From the NCBI GenBank assembly GCA_948956705.1, contig CARCZS010000013.1, positions 1 to 64,000 of the forward strand: a stretch of 64,000 nucleotides of DNA, read 5' to 3'. This document shows, one piece after another, positions 1 to 9,268 of this stretch (the stretch's first letter is position 1; the number at the start of each line of letters is the position of its first letter). The position numbers were made by a program, and so were the translations under genes. Origin of the DNA: an uncultured Phocaeicola sp. GTDB lineage: Bacteria > Bacteroidota > Bacteroidia > Bacteroidales > Bacteroidaceae. The notes below the pieces were generated by a model, which saw only the letters and a list, made by a program, of their open reading frames with translations, made no database searches and was not told where the DNA came from.

Positions 1-240
1 ATGAAAAACAAGCTGATGCCATTCTATGACAGAATGATGCTGCGCAAGAGATACATTATCGAAACCATTAACGACATGCTGAAGAATACGGCACAGATTG
101 TACATTCACGCCATAGATCTGTAAGCAACTTTATCATGAACCTTATTTCTGCCTTGGGAGCATATTGTTTCTTTGATAACAAGCCAAAGGCATTGCAAGG
201 ATACTGCATCGAAGACACGAAGCAACTTACATTGTTCTAA
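1..240 (+). CDS. IS982 family transposase, C-terminal part
   Basis: The 79 visible residues match the end of IS982 DDE transposases. The conserved stretch RKRYIIETINDMLKN is followed by the basic segment HSRHRSVSNF and a hydrophobic tail, NLISALGAYCFF. IS982 transposases are usually about 290-300 residues, so roughly three quarters of the gene, including most of the catalytic core, is missing here. The first base of the window happens to be an ATG, but this is almost certainly an internal methionine, because the homologous region continues upstream in other members. The stop codon is at 238-240. Whether the full element is intact cannot be seen. Confidence 0.75.
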   Translation: MKNKLMPFYDRMMLRKRYIIETINDMLKNTAQIVHSRHRSVSNFIMNLISALGAYCFFDNKPKALQGYCIEDTKQLTLF

Positions 241-355
241 GGACAGAATAATCTCTTTCGATTCTTTATATATAGCCCATGTCTGATGGCATGGGAAGAG
301 GATTCATGTATCTGTCTTAACATGCAACTAATCGCTATTTTATCCCGAATTGGGG
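1..355 (+). mobile_element. 3' part of an IS982-family insertion sequence
   Basis: The element enters from the left edge of the window. It consists of the C-terminal coding part of an IS982-type transposase (1-240), about 100 bp of non-coding tail, and a probable terminal inverted repeat ending at 355. Read on the minus strand, that end begins ACCCCAATTCGGGATA, which fits the ACCC-type ends of IS982 elements. The other end lies outside the window, so neither completeness nor a target duplication can be checked. Confidence 0.7.
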
Positions 356-372
356 TAATAATTAAGAAATAA

Positions 373-649
373 ATTCCATTCATAAAAGAAGATTATGGAG
401 ATGAAACGGATTTTTATCACGAAATTTTTGTTACAGCTTACGCCTTGGCATTTTGGGAAATCGGAGAACTGACTGATGAAATCTTAAAATGAAGTAAAAC
501 GAGTTATTGAACTTAAAGCAGGTGTAAATCTTTGGACAAAAGATGTAGACGAAAAGGAAGGCAAAGAAAGACAAAAAGTCCTTGACCGATTTTTAAAAAT
601 AATATCTGCACCAAACTCAAAAGTTAGAAATAGAAATAATCAATTTTAG
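373..649 (+). pseudogene. Frameshifted remnant of an unidentified gene
   Basis: Two open segments in adjacent frames read as one protein if a single base near 490 is removed. Segment one (373-489) includes the string YGDETDFYHEIFVTAY and ends at a TGA at 490-492. Segment two (491-649) includes VIELKAGVNLWTKDVDEKEG and ends at TAG. The joined product would be about 90 residues and has no start codon of its own, so the 5' end was probably lost, plausibly to the IS982 end 18 bp upstream. I do not recognise the family. The evidence for a gene is the coding-like composition on both sides of one frame break. Confidence 0.45.
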
Positions 650-695
650 TTGCTGCAATCTGCCGATTTTATGAGGTTTTTCCAACGATATTCCC

Positions 696-704
696 TATTT
701 TTGC
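696..704 (+). promoter_or_regulatory. Possible -7 box for the GH109 gene
   Basis: TATTTTTGC fits the Bacteroidales -7 consensus TAnnTTTG. It lies about 43 bp before the ATG at 747. I see no good TTTG -33 element at 19-21 bp upstream, so this is a weak call. Confidence 0.35.
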
Positions 705-746
705 AACAATCTACTATTAACCTATAAATTTCAATTAAACAGAACC

Positions 747-2162
747 ATGATTAAAAACCTATCTACCTTCTTCGTCGGTATAGCGTTATCATGCCTCGCC
801 GGCTGTACCCCAATCCCCAAAGAAACAACTGCAACAAAAGAGTATGCGCCTCTTGAAGTTCCAGTTCCCGAACGTCCTGCGGGACAACAGGATGTAATCG
901 AACTAACAACTCCTAAACTTGACACTGTGCGTGTAGGTTTCATCGGTTTGGGCATGCGTGGTCCCAGTGCGGTAGAACGTTGGACGCACATACCGGGAAC
1001 TAAAATTGTCGCTCTTTGCGACTTATTGCCTGAAAATGCGGAAAAAGCACAAAAAATTGTAACTAACGCCGGTATGGAAGCCCCTGCCCTCTATTCCGGC
1101 AGCGAAGATGCATGGAAACAACTGTGCGAGCGAAACGATATCGACTTGGTATACATTGCAACAGACTGGAAACACCATACTGAAATGGGTATCTATGCCA
1201 TGGAACATGGAAAACATGCAGCCATCGAGGTACCTGCCGCCATGTCGCTGGATGAAATCTGGGCACTTATCAATACTTCCGAAAAGACCCGTAAACACTG
1301 TATGCAACTTGAAAACTGTGTTTACGACTTCTTCGAACTGACGACATTGAATATGGCACAAAAAGGTCTTTTCGGCGAAGTGCTCCATGTAGAAGGTTCA
1401 TACATCCATAATCTGGAAGAATTCTGGCCTTATTACTGGAACAACTGGCGTTTGGATTACAACCGGGAGTTCCGTGGAGACGTTTATGCCACACACGGCC
1501 TAGGCCCTGCCTGCCAATTGCTCAACATTCACCGCGGTGACCGCATGAAGACACTGGTAGCCATGGACACCAAAGCTGTAACCGGTCCCGAACTGGTAAA
1601 ACAATATCAGAAAGAAGAAGCACCCGATTTCCAAAACGGCGACCATACCATGACTTTTATCCGTACAGAAAACGGAAAAACCATCCACATACAGCATGAT
1701 GTAATGAATCCACGTCCCTATAGCCGTATGTATCAGCTGACCGGTACCAAAGGTTTTGCCAACAAATATCCCATCGAGCAATATTGTTTCCGCCCGGATC
1801 AGATTGACAGCACCAGCATACCCGATCACGAAAACCTGAGTATGCACTCGGCTGTTCCCGAAAAAGTAAAAGAAGCTTTGATGAGCCAATACAAACATCC
1901 TATCCACCAAGAATTAGAAGAAACAGCAAAGAAAATAGGTGGACATGGAGGGATGGACTTCATTATGGATTATCGCCTGGTATATTGCTTGCGCAACGGA
2001 CTTCCTTTGGACATGGACGTTTATGATTTAGCAGAATGGTGCTGTATGGCCGACTTGACCCGTCTTTCTATAGAAAACGGAAATGCACCTGTTGCCGTAC
2101 CCGACTTTACCCGTGGCAATTGGAACAAAGTGGATGGTTATCATCATGCTTTCGCTCAATAA
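747..2162 (+). CDS. GH109 alpha-N-acetylgalactosaminidase-like lipoprotein (Gfo/Idh/MocA fold)
   Basis: The 471-residue product starts with a lipoprotein signal: hydrophobic residues 7-19 and a lipobox LAGC with Cys20. A linker follows, then a Rossmann dinucleotide motif, GFIGLGMRG, at 64-72. GH109 enzymes use bound NAD(H) to remove terminal alpha-linked N-acetylgalactosamine by an oxidation-elimination route. The strings EVPAAMSLDEIW, QLENCVYDFFELTTLNMA and HGLGPACQLLNIHRGDR are typical of the Bacteroides GH109 family. The lipobox predicts export and membrane anchoring, which fits trimming of mucin or blood-group A type glycans. The gene stands alone and is followed by a terminator shared with the convergent carbonic anhydrase gene. 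A generic Gfo/Idh oxidoreductase is possible but less likely. Confidence 0.85.
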   Translation: MIKNLSTFFVGIALSCLAGCTPIPKETTATKEYAPLEVPVPERPAGQQDVIELTTPKLDTVRVGFIGLGMRGPSAVERWTHIPGTKIVALCDLLPENAEKAQKIVTNAGMEAPALYSGSEDAWKQLCERNDIDLVYIATDWKHHTEMGIYAMEHGKHAAIEVPAAMSLDEIWALINTSEKTRKHCMQLENCVYDFFELTTLNMAQKGLFGEVLHVEGSYIHNLEEFWPYYWNNWRLDYNREFRGDVYATHGLGPACQLLNIHRGDRMKTLVAMDTKAVTGPELVKQYQKEEAPDFQNGDHTMTFIRTENGKTIHIQHDVMNPRPYSRMYQLTGTKGFANKYPIEQYCFRPDQIDSTSIPDHENLSMHSAVPEKVKEALMSQYKHPIHQELEETAKKIGGHGGMDFIMDYRLVYCLRNGLPLDMDVYDLAEWCCMADLTRLSIENGNAPVAVPDFTRGNWNKVDGYHHAFAQ

Positions 2163-2196
2163 AAAACTGAAACAAATACAGACTTCAATAAAAAGA

Positions 2197-2228
2197 GAGG
2201 TATATTCTGCATCAGGCAGAAATACCTC
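2197..2228. terminator. Bidirectional terminator hairpin
   Basis: GAGGTATATTCTGC pairs with GCAGAAATACCTC, with one bulged base and a 5-nt loop. T-rich sequence follows on the plus strand, and on the minus strand the stem is followed by a run of Ts. It sits between the convergent GH109 and carbonic anhydrase genes and probably serves both. Confidence 0.65.
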
Positions 2229-2285
2229 CCTTTCTTATAATACACAAAATCACATGAACATTATTGTGTATAAAAAACTCACATT

Positions 2286-2831
2286 TTATACTTTTGTCAG
2301 TTCACCCGTCACCGAATCAATTATAAATCCCCTCACTATAATATCTTCAGGTATTAATGGATGCTCCATAATAGCCCGTACAGTTCCTTTCACCGATTTC
2401 TCCGTATCCTCAAAACCATCCAGCCATGCTCCAAAATCTACACCACAGAAACGAATCATATCAATGGTTTCCTGCTTGATGCCACGTGCTTTCATGTGTT
2501 CTATCATCTCATTACTATTCATGTGACAGGCTCCACAATCAGAATGAGCAACAACCATAACTTCCTTTACACCTAACTCATAAATAGCCACCATCAGACT
2601 ACGGATTACACTACCAAACGGATGCGAGATAACCCCACCTGCATTCTTGATAATTTTTACATCACCGTTCCTGATACCCAAAGCAGCAGGTAACAATTCC
2701 GTCAACCGGGTATCCATACAAGAAAGAATAGCTATTTTTTTATCAGGATATTTGTTGGTAATATATTTCTCATATCCCTTGCTCTCAACAAATTTCTTGT
2801 TGAACTCTAAAATATCATCTATCATTGCCAT
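2286..2831 (-). CDS. Beta-class carbonic anhydrase
   Basis: The 181-residue protein carries the beta-class zinc site: Cys38-Met-Asp40-Thr-Arg42, then His96 and Cys99 in the string AHSDCGAC. Asp40 and Arg42 form the catalytic dyad that gates the metal. The length is typical for short prokaryotic beta-CAs. The enzyme interconverts CO2 and bicarbonate. In Bacteroides this matters because these organisms carboxylate phosphoenolpyruvate during succinate fermentation and grow in high CO2. No signal peptide is visible, so it should be cytoplasmic. The gene is monocistronic and convergent with the GH109 gene. Methionine 3 is an alternative start. Confidence 0.9.
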   Translation of the reverse strand: MAMIDDILEFNKKFVESKGYEKYITNKYPDKKIAILSCMDTRLTELLPAALGIRNGDVKIIKNAGGVISHPFGSVIRSLMVAIYELGVKEVMVVAHSDCGACHMNSNEMIEHMKARGIKQETIDMIRFCGVDFGAWLDGFEDTEKSVKGTVRAIMEHPLIPEDIIVRGFIIDSVTGELTKV

Positions 2832-2899
2832 AAGTTTTTTTAGGATTCACTACAAACTTACACAAAAATAAAATACGATGACACTTTTAAGATAAATAT

Positions 2900-3019
2900 T
2901 TATCGGATGCCAACTTTTCTACCATCCATCAAGGCAAAGATGAACCATACAAGAAAAAGCAAAGAGAACAATGCGTTTCCATACGAAAGAACCAACCCCG
3001 TAAATGCTAAAATTGTCAT
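2900..3019 (-). CDS. 39-residue single-span membrane protein coupled to the Crp-like gene
   Basis: The start codon overlaps the stop of the upstream regulator gene in the four bases ATGA (3019-3016), the classic arrangement for translational coupling. The product is 39 residues: a short N-terminus, one long hydrophobic stretch of about 25 residues (LSYGNALFSLLFLVWFIFAL), then a basic tail, MDGRKVGIR. This is the layout of a single-pass inner-membrane miniprotein. I do not recognise a family. A role with the regulator is inferred only from the overlap. The gene is short enough to be skipped by standard gene callers. Chance is possible, but the overlap, hydrophobic core and positively charged end together argue for a real gene. 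Confidence 0.55.
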   Translation of the reverse strand: MTILAFTGLVLSYGNALFSLLFLVWFIFALMDGRKVGIR

Positions 3020-3600
3020 TGGTCTTTTTTCCTTCTCCCCAGTTCGGCACGGATACGGCTTAACGACTGTGGGGTAATCCATAAATAAGAAGCGATATGC
3101 TTCAGAGGTACATACTGCAACAGTTCCGGATTCTCTTCCAACAAAGTAAGATAACGCTCCTTGGCCCGGGGGCTTCCTCCCGTTATCATCCAACTTTCAA
3201 GCCCTAAAAACTGCTGCTCGAACAGTCGTCTTCCAAAATTAGCCAGTTCAACAGATCCGGCATATAATACTTCGAGTTTTGCCTTCGAAATACCATAAAG
3301 TTCACTGTCACACATCGCTTCGATAGAAACCAACGAAACTGTATTTTCCACATATCCCCATGACGAGAAGATGGCCTCTCCTTCAGAAGCAAACCAGACG
3401 GAAACATCTACCCCGTCATTAAGGTAATGCCCCCGCCAGATTCCTTTACTTACAATATAGAAGTTTGAGTTCCGCCCACCTTCCTGTACAAGAAAATCCC
3501 CTTTATGAAAAGTGAACTTCTCCATATTATCCAACAACTGCAAGCTCAAAGCTATCGGCAAACTATATTTTTCACAAAACTTCTGTATGAATGCATCCAT
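3016..3600 (-). CDS. Crp/Fnr family transcriptional regulator
   Basis: The 194-residue protein has an N-terminal cyclic-nucleotide-binding-like beta barrel (about residues 20-115, with FHKGDFLVQEGGRNSNFYIVSKGIWR). A long dimer helix follows, then a C-terminal winged-helix with HIASYLWITPQSLSRIRAEL as recognition unit. There is no N-terminal cysteine cluster of the FNR type, and the phosphate-binding RxS motif of true CRP is not evident. It is therefore probably one of the many Bacteroides Crp-like regulators with an unknown effector. It is followed by an overlapping 39-residue membrane protein, and the MATE transporter gene lies just upstream on the same strand with a 35-bp gap. It may respond to a stress handled by that transporter, but this is inference. 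Confidence 0.85.
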   Translation of the reverse strand: MDAFIQKFCEKYSLPIALSLQLLDNMEKFTFHKGDFLVQEGGRNSNFYIVSKGIWRGHYLNDGVDVSVWFASEGEAIFSSWGYVENTVSLVSIEAMCDSELYGISKAKLEVLYAGSVELANFGRRLFEQQFLGLESWMITGGSPRAKERYLTLLEENPELLQYVPLKHIASYLWITPQSLSRIRAELGRRKKDQ

Positions 3601-3635
3601 ATATCCACCCGATTAATTACTACAAAAGTAAAAAA

Positions 3636-4988
3636 TCATCTGCGAACCCATTGATGTTTACGATAATAAATTACCATTATCACTAAAAAAGTAAGTATTT
3701 CCGCCAAAGGAACCGCCAGCCATATCCCTGGCACCTTCAATAGCAACGGCAAGCCCAATAAACAAAGTACCATAAAAACAAACCCACGCAAAACTGTAAC
3801 CATCATAGCCGGACGTGCCCGCTCTACACTTTGAAAATAGCCAATGGAAACAATGTTTACAGCAAAAAAAATAAAACCAGACGCAAACAAAGGCAGTCCC
3901 GCCACAGCAATATCGTATGCCGGATAGGAACGATCAATAAACATAGCCACAATCTGATGATTGAACAAAGCTGTTAACGCAAAAAACACAAGTCCGCAGG
4001 TCACGGCCGTTCCCAGTGCCAGACGGAAAGCGGAACGTACCCGCATGGTATCACCCGCTCCAAAGTTATAGCTTAAAATGGGTTGAGCCGATTGTCCTAT
4101 GGCATTATATACCATAAATATAATGGGAAAGAAATAACAGGCAATACTGAAAGCAGCCACTCCATCTTCACCTAAATAATGAATAAACACATAATTGCCT
4201 GCAAACATCATACAGGCTATGGCTGCCTCGCACAAAAAGGTGGAAACTCCTAAGTGGCACATATATTTCACATTGCGCCAAGTGAGCCGCATACTCTTCT
4301 TGCTAAGTTTCACCCGGCAAAAATGAATCACATTTCTTCTGCGACTTAAATAGACTACAATCATTCCGGCCCCCAAAATATACCCCAGACTGGTAGCCAG
4401 CGCCGCACCCATCATTCCCCATTTGAGAATAAAAATGAACACATAATCCAATAGGATATTCACCACTGCCGGAATAGCATTACACAACATGGCATAATTA
4501 GGAGAACCATCCAGACGGACAAAGAACATCCCTGAACTTAGCAAAGCACTAAATACCAGAAAAGGCAAGAACCAATACATATATTCCACCGCCAAAGGCA
4601 ACAGACGTTCCGAACTTCCCAACCACACGGCTACTTGTGGAGCAAACAAACATACCACTCCCCACAGCACAGCCAAAAACAAAGAAGAAATCACAACAGC
4701 CTGCGTCACATTGATACGAGCAGTTTTCAACTTTCCCTGAGATAAATGAATAGATGCCACCACCGATGCGCCAACACCAAACATCAGTCCGATACCCGTA
4801 CTTATCAAAAACAAAGGAGCAGTAATATTCACTGCCGCCAATGCGTCACTACCTATCCCTTGACCTACAAAAATACCATCTGTTATCACAAACACAGCCG
4901 AAAATACCATCCCCAGCACAGTAGGTATCAGCAATTTCCGAAACAATTTCGGAATTTCCATACTACCAAAATCAATACTATCCTTCAT
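3636..4988 (-). CDS. MATE family multidrug/Na+ efflux transporter
   Basis: The 450-residue protein is almost entirely hydrophobic, with about 12 membrane segments. It opens with IPKLFRKLLIPTVLGMVFSAVFVITDGIFVGQGIG, the first repeat of MATE transporters. The second half repeats the pattern (residues 230-440). MATE proteins export cationic drugs or metabolites in exchange for Na+ or H+. I chose the methionine at 4988 rather than the one at 5018, because the upper one falls on the -7 promoter box at 5016-5023 and would not be transcribed. The substrate cannot be read from sequence. Confidence 0.88.
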   Translation of the reverse strand: MKDSIDFGSMEIPKLFRKLLIPTVLGMVFSAVFVITDGIFVGQGIGSDALAAVNITAPLFLISTGIGLMFGVGASVVASIHLSQGKLKTARINVTQAVVISSLFLAVLWGVVCLFAPQVAVWLGSSERLLPLAVEYMYWFLPFLVFSALLSSGMFFVRLDGSPNYAMLCNAIPAVVNILLDYVFIFILKWGMMGAALATSLGYILGAGMIVVYLSRRRNVIHFCRVKLSKKSMRLTWRNVKYMCHLGVSTFLCEAAIACMMFAGNYVFIHYLGEDGVAAFSIACYFFPIIFMVYNAIGQSAQPILSYNFGAGDTMRVRSAFRLALGTAVTCGLVFFALTALFNHQIVAMFIDRSYPAYDIAVAGLPLFASGFIFFAVNIVSIGYFQSVERARPAMMVTVLRGFVFMVLCLLGLPLLLKVPGIWLAVPLAEILTFLVIMVIYYRKHQWVRR

Positions 4989-5015
4989 AAACTTCACTTT
5001 TTTGTTTAGCGGATG

Positions 5016-5023
5016 CAAAGATA
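5016..5023 (-). promoter_or_regulatory. -7 box for the MATE transporter gene
   Basis: On the minus strand the sequence reads TATCTTTGC, a near-perfect Bacteroidales -7 element. It sits 28 bp upstream of the chosen start at 4988 and decides between the two candidate start codons. Confidence 0.55.
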
Positions 5024-5087
5024 GAGCGTTATTTCAGAGTAAAAATTACCATTTGGTAATTTCCAACTATTTTTTCCTATGAAAAAA

Positions 5088-5118
5088 TTTGTTCTTTTAA
5101 AAGATATTCTTACCTTTG
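5088..5118 (+). promoter_or_regulatory. Promoter of the tRNA-Thr gene
   Basis: TTTG at 5088-5091, a 19-bp spacer, then TACCTTTG at 5111-5118 match the -33/-7 consensus of the Bacteroidales primary sigma factor. The tRNA starts 22 bp further on. Confidence 0.75.
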
Positions 5119-5140
5119 CACCCGCTAAACAAAAAGCAAT

Positions 5141-5214
5141 GCCTCTTTAGCTCAGTTGGCCAGAGCACGTGATTTGTAATCTCGGGGTCGTTGGTTCGAA
5201 TCCGACAAGAGGCT
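5141..5214 (+). tRNA. tRNA-Thr (anticodon UGU)
   Basis: A full cloverleaf can be drawn. The acceptor stem is GCCTCTT with AAGAGGC, discriminator U, and a D arm with GCTC/GAGC. The anticodon loop TTTGTAA carries UGU, which reads ACA and other threonine codons. The T arm is GTTGG/CCGAC with loop TTCGAAT. The anticodon stem has one T-T mismatch in the middle. CCA is not encoded. The gene has its own promoter and a terminator directly downstream. Confidence 0.95.
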
Positions 5215-5220
5215 CACTAA

Positions 5221-5260
5221 AAAAGGAAGTGTTTCTGAACGTTCAGAAACACTTCCTTTT
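5221..5260 (+). terminator. Terminator of the tRNA-Thr gene
   Basis: A perfect, continuous inverted repeat of two 20-base arms (AAAAGGAAGTGTTTCTGAAC and its complement) starts 7 bp after the tRNA. It ends in a run of Ts. The flanking A-run lets it work in both directions. Confidence 0.85.
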
Positions 5261-5406
5261 TTATAGGACAGTTCAATTTGAAATAAACCCCACTAATCTT
5301 TTAAGAGTGATCCACAGTTTCCTCACATAACATAATTTCTCGGATGAGCCGAAATTTAGAGAGTAAATAAAACTTGAGAAGATAATCCACTATGGTCTAT
5401 AAAAAA

Positions 5407-5435
5407 CTCCCTGTCAACATTTCGCCAACAGGGAG
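5407..5435 (-). terminator. Terminator of the groES-groEL operon
   Basis: CTCCCTGT and ACAGGGAG form an 8-bp stem with a 13-nt loop. On the minus strand it is followed by TTTTTT, 26 bp beyond the groEL stop. The remaining sequence between 5261 and 5406 shows nothing else I can interpret. Confidence 0.8.
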
Positions 5436-5461
5436 TCCGTTAATCATTTATGGGGCAAAGA

Positions 5462-7114
<1,653 letters not shown>

Positions 7115-7140
7115 TTAATGATTTACAATGTACTATTTAA

Positions 7141-7413
7141 TTATCCCAAAACAGCGAGAACATCGCTCTGACGCATGATAAGGTATTTCTTACCGTCATG
7201 TTCCAGTTCAGTGCCCGAGTATTTGCCATACAATACCTGATCACCTACATGCAACACCATCTCCTCATCTTTTGTTCCGTTACCTATTGCGACAACTTCA
7301 CCTTGCAATGGTTTTTCCTTTGCTGTATCAGGAATAATAATACCACCGATTGTTTTTTCTTCTGCAGGAGCAGGAAGAATCAATACTCTGTCTGCTAATG
7401 GTTTAATGTTCAT
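7141..7413 (-). CDS. groES: 10-kDa co-chaperonin GroES
   Basis: The 90-residue protein begins [35 protein letters not shown], the standard N-terminus and mobile loop of GroES. It continues with GEVVAIGNG and the closing [14 protein letters not shown]. The heptameric lid caps GroEL. The gene is first in the groES-groEL operon on the minus strand. The region upstream, 7414-7500, is AT-rich, and I could not find a convincing TAnnTTTG element for this operon there. Confidence 0.97.
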   Translation of the reverse strand: MNIKPLADRVLILPAPAEEKTIGGIIIPDTAKEKPLQGEVVAIGNGTKDEEMVLHVGDQVLYGKYSGTELEHDGKKYLIMRQSDVLAVLG

Positions 7414-7755
7414 AGTTCTTAATTTTTATATGTTATACTTTTAATTATATCAATTATCCGTCATCTTTAAGCAGTGACGCAAAACATCTTGCGAAAAACG
7501 TGCCAAACATGAAAAAGGAGAAATTGACAGTTTTATTCTGCCAAATTGGCACAGCTATAACATATCTTTCACTAAAATGGTTTCCTCTTCCCCTGCCATT
7601 ATCAGTTGCTTTTACGAAATTTATTATTTTTACCTACAAAGATTCATATATAAACCAGTCGGCTACATTCCACAGCGACAGAACGAATCTGAATATAAAA
7701 AGAGAAAAATGTGATTTTTCTTTTTTTAATATTTCCATAGGACACAAACTATCAC
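7414..7755. other. Intergenic region between divergent groES and the hydrogenase operon
   Basis: The sequence is AT-rich and carries no RNA gene, clear operator or inverted repeat that I can support. An open frame runs through it into the hydrogenase gene, but it lies upstream of that gene's promoter and has no coding-like features, so I treat it as non-coding. Confidence 0.5.
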
Positions 7756-7764
7756 TATCTTTGC
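7756..7764 (+). promoter_or_regulatory. -7 box of the hydrogenase operon
   Basis: TATCTTTGC is a near-perfect Bacteroidales -7 element. It is preceded by TTTC about 20 bp upstream as a weak -33 element. Transcription should start near 7770, which places the ATG at 7794 as the first usable start codon and rules out the longer frame. Confidence 0.7.
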
Positions 7765-7793
7765 AAAACCTAATAATTAACCCCTTTAACTAT

Positions 7794-9260
7794 ATGGCAT
7801 TTACGAACAACATTATGATTGTCCGCCACAGATTGCTGACAGAACTTGTAAAATTGTGGAAAAACGGAGAACTGACAACAGACAAAATAGACCGTCTGCC
7901 ATTAGAACTCAGCCCCCGACGTTCAAAACATGCAGGGCGTTGCTGCGTACACAAAGAACGCGCTGTATGGAAATACAAATCCCTTCCTCTACTGGGGCTG
8001 GATATGGATGATGAAACCGATGAGCTCACTCCACTATCCGAATATGCCGCACGTGCTATAGAACGTGCAAACAATGGAAAGCCCAAAGACAACATTATGT
8101 GTGTTATAGACGAAGCATGCTCGGCCTGCGTACAGATCAATTATGAAATCACCGACTTATGCCGGGGATGTACCGCCCGCAGTTGCCAGTACAATTGTCC
8201 CAAAGGAGCCGTACATGTACATGCCGACACCGGCAAGGCATGGATCGACCATGATACCTGCATCAGTTGCGGCATCTGCCACAAAAGCTGCCCTTATCAC
8301 GCAATCGTCTATATTCCCGTTCCCTGCGAGGAATCTTGTCCTGTCAAAGCGATCAGCAAAGATGAACACGGTATAGAGCATATTGATGAGAATAAATGTA
8401 TTTATTGCGGTAAATGCATGAATGCCTGTCCTTTCGGGGCCATTTTTGAAATATCCCAGACATTCGATGTGTTGCAACGCATCCGTAAAGGAGAACAAGT
8501 GGTAGCCATTGTCGCGCCATCTATTTTGGGACAATTCAGCACAACTATCGAACAAGTATATGGTGCATTCAGACAAATCGGTTTCACCGATATAATTGAA
8601 GTAGCACAAGGAGCCATGTCCACCGTAGAACATGAAGCGCATGAACTGATAGAAAAACTGGAAGAAGGACAGAAATTCATGACTACCTCATGCTGCCCGT
8701 CCTATATCGAGCTGGTGAACAAATACATCCCCGATATGAAAAAATACGTTTCCGGCACAGGCTCGCCTATGTATTATGCCGCACGTATAGCCAAAGAGAA
8801 GTATCCTGATGCAAAAATCGTATTTGTTGGACCATGTGTAGCCAAACGTAAAGAAGCTCAACGTGACGAGGCTGTGGATTTTGTGATGACATTCGAAGAG
8901 ATTTCCTCTATTTTCGATGCTTTCGAGATTAACCTGGAGATTGTACAGCCATACGCTATGGAATTCTCTTCCGTTCGCGAAGCGCATGGATTCGCACAAG
9001 CCGGCGGCGTGATGGGAGCCGTAAAGGCATTCCTGAAAATGGAAGCGGACAAAATCAATGCCATACAGGTATCTGATTTAAACAAGAAGAATATCGGAAC
9101 ATTACGCGCCTACGCTAAATCGGGCAAAGCTCCCGGACAATTCATCGAAGTGATGGCCTGCGAGGGTGGTTGTATCACAGGACCCAGTACGCACAGCGGC
9201 AGCAACAATGGAAAACGCCAATTGGTACAGGAACTGGCAAAACAGAAAAAAACATATTAA
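7794..9260 (+). CDS. [FeFe] hydrogenase, group B type (H-cluster protein)
   Basis: The 488-residue protein has ferredoxin-like clusters in its first half: Cys123/126/131/135, Cys156/159/162/166 and Cys202/205/208/212, plus an extra CEESCP at 178-183. The H-cluster domain follows. Motif L1 is TSCCPSY (298-304, both cysteines kept), L2 is GPCVAKR (346-352), and L3 is MACEGGC (454-460). The usual GGGQP after L3 is replaced by ITGPSTH. This pattern and the lack of a 2Fe-2S domain fit group B [FeFe] hydrogenases of anaerobes rather than the bifurcating or CpI-like groups. It is predicted to make or use H2 with ferredoxin in the cytoplasm. The three H-cluster maturases follow in one operon. Confidence 0.88.
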   Translation: MAFTNNIMIVRHRLLTELVKLWKNGELTTDKIDRLPLELSPRRSKHAGRCCVHKERAVWKYKSLPLLGLDMDDETDELTPLSEYAARAIERANNGKPKDNIMCVIDEACSACVQINYEITDLCRGCTARSCQYNCPKGAVHVHADTGKAWIDHDTCISCGICHKSCPYHAIVYIPVPCEESCPVKAISKDEHGIEHIDENKCIYCGKCMNACPFGAIFEISQTFDVLQRIRKGEQVVAIVAPSILGQFSTTIEQVYGAFRQIGFTDIIEVAQGAMSTVEHEAHELIEKLEEGQKFMTTSCCPSYIELVNKYIPDMKKYVSGTGSPMYYAARIAKEKYPDAKIVFVGPCVAKRKEAQRDEAVDFVMTFEEISSIFDAFEINLEIVQPYAMEFSSVREAHGFAQAGGVMGAVKAFLKMEADKINAIQVSDLNKKNIGTLRAYAKSGKAPGQFIEVMACEGGCITGPSTHSGSNNGKRQLVQELAKQKKTY

Positions 9261-9268
9261 AGGTATGC

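Noticed and set aside
2900..3193. A 97-codon frame covering the end of the Crp-like gene
   Set aside because: Its first half is a shadow of the regulator in another frame; only the last 39 codons from 3019 look genuine.
7414..7520. A CIRCE operator for groES-groEL
   Set aside because: The TTAGCACTC-N9-GAGTGCTAA pattern is absent, and no good promoter box was found either.
7500..7793. A 98-residue N-terminal extension of the hydrogenase
   Set aside because: It lies above the promoter box at 7756-7764 and has no coding-like character.
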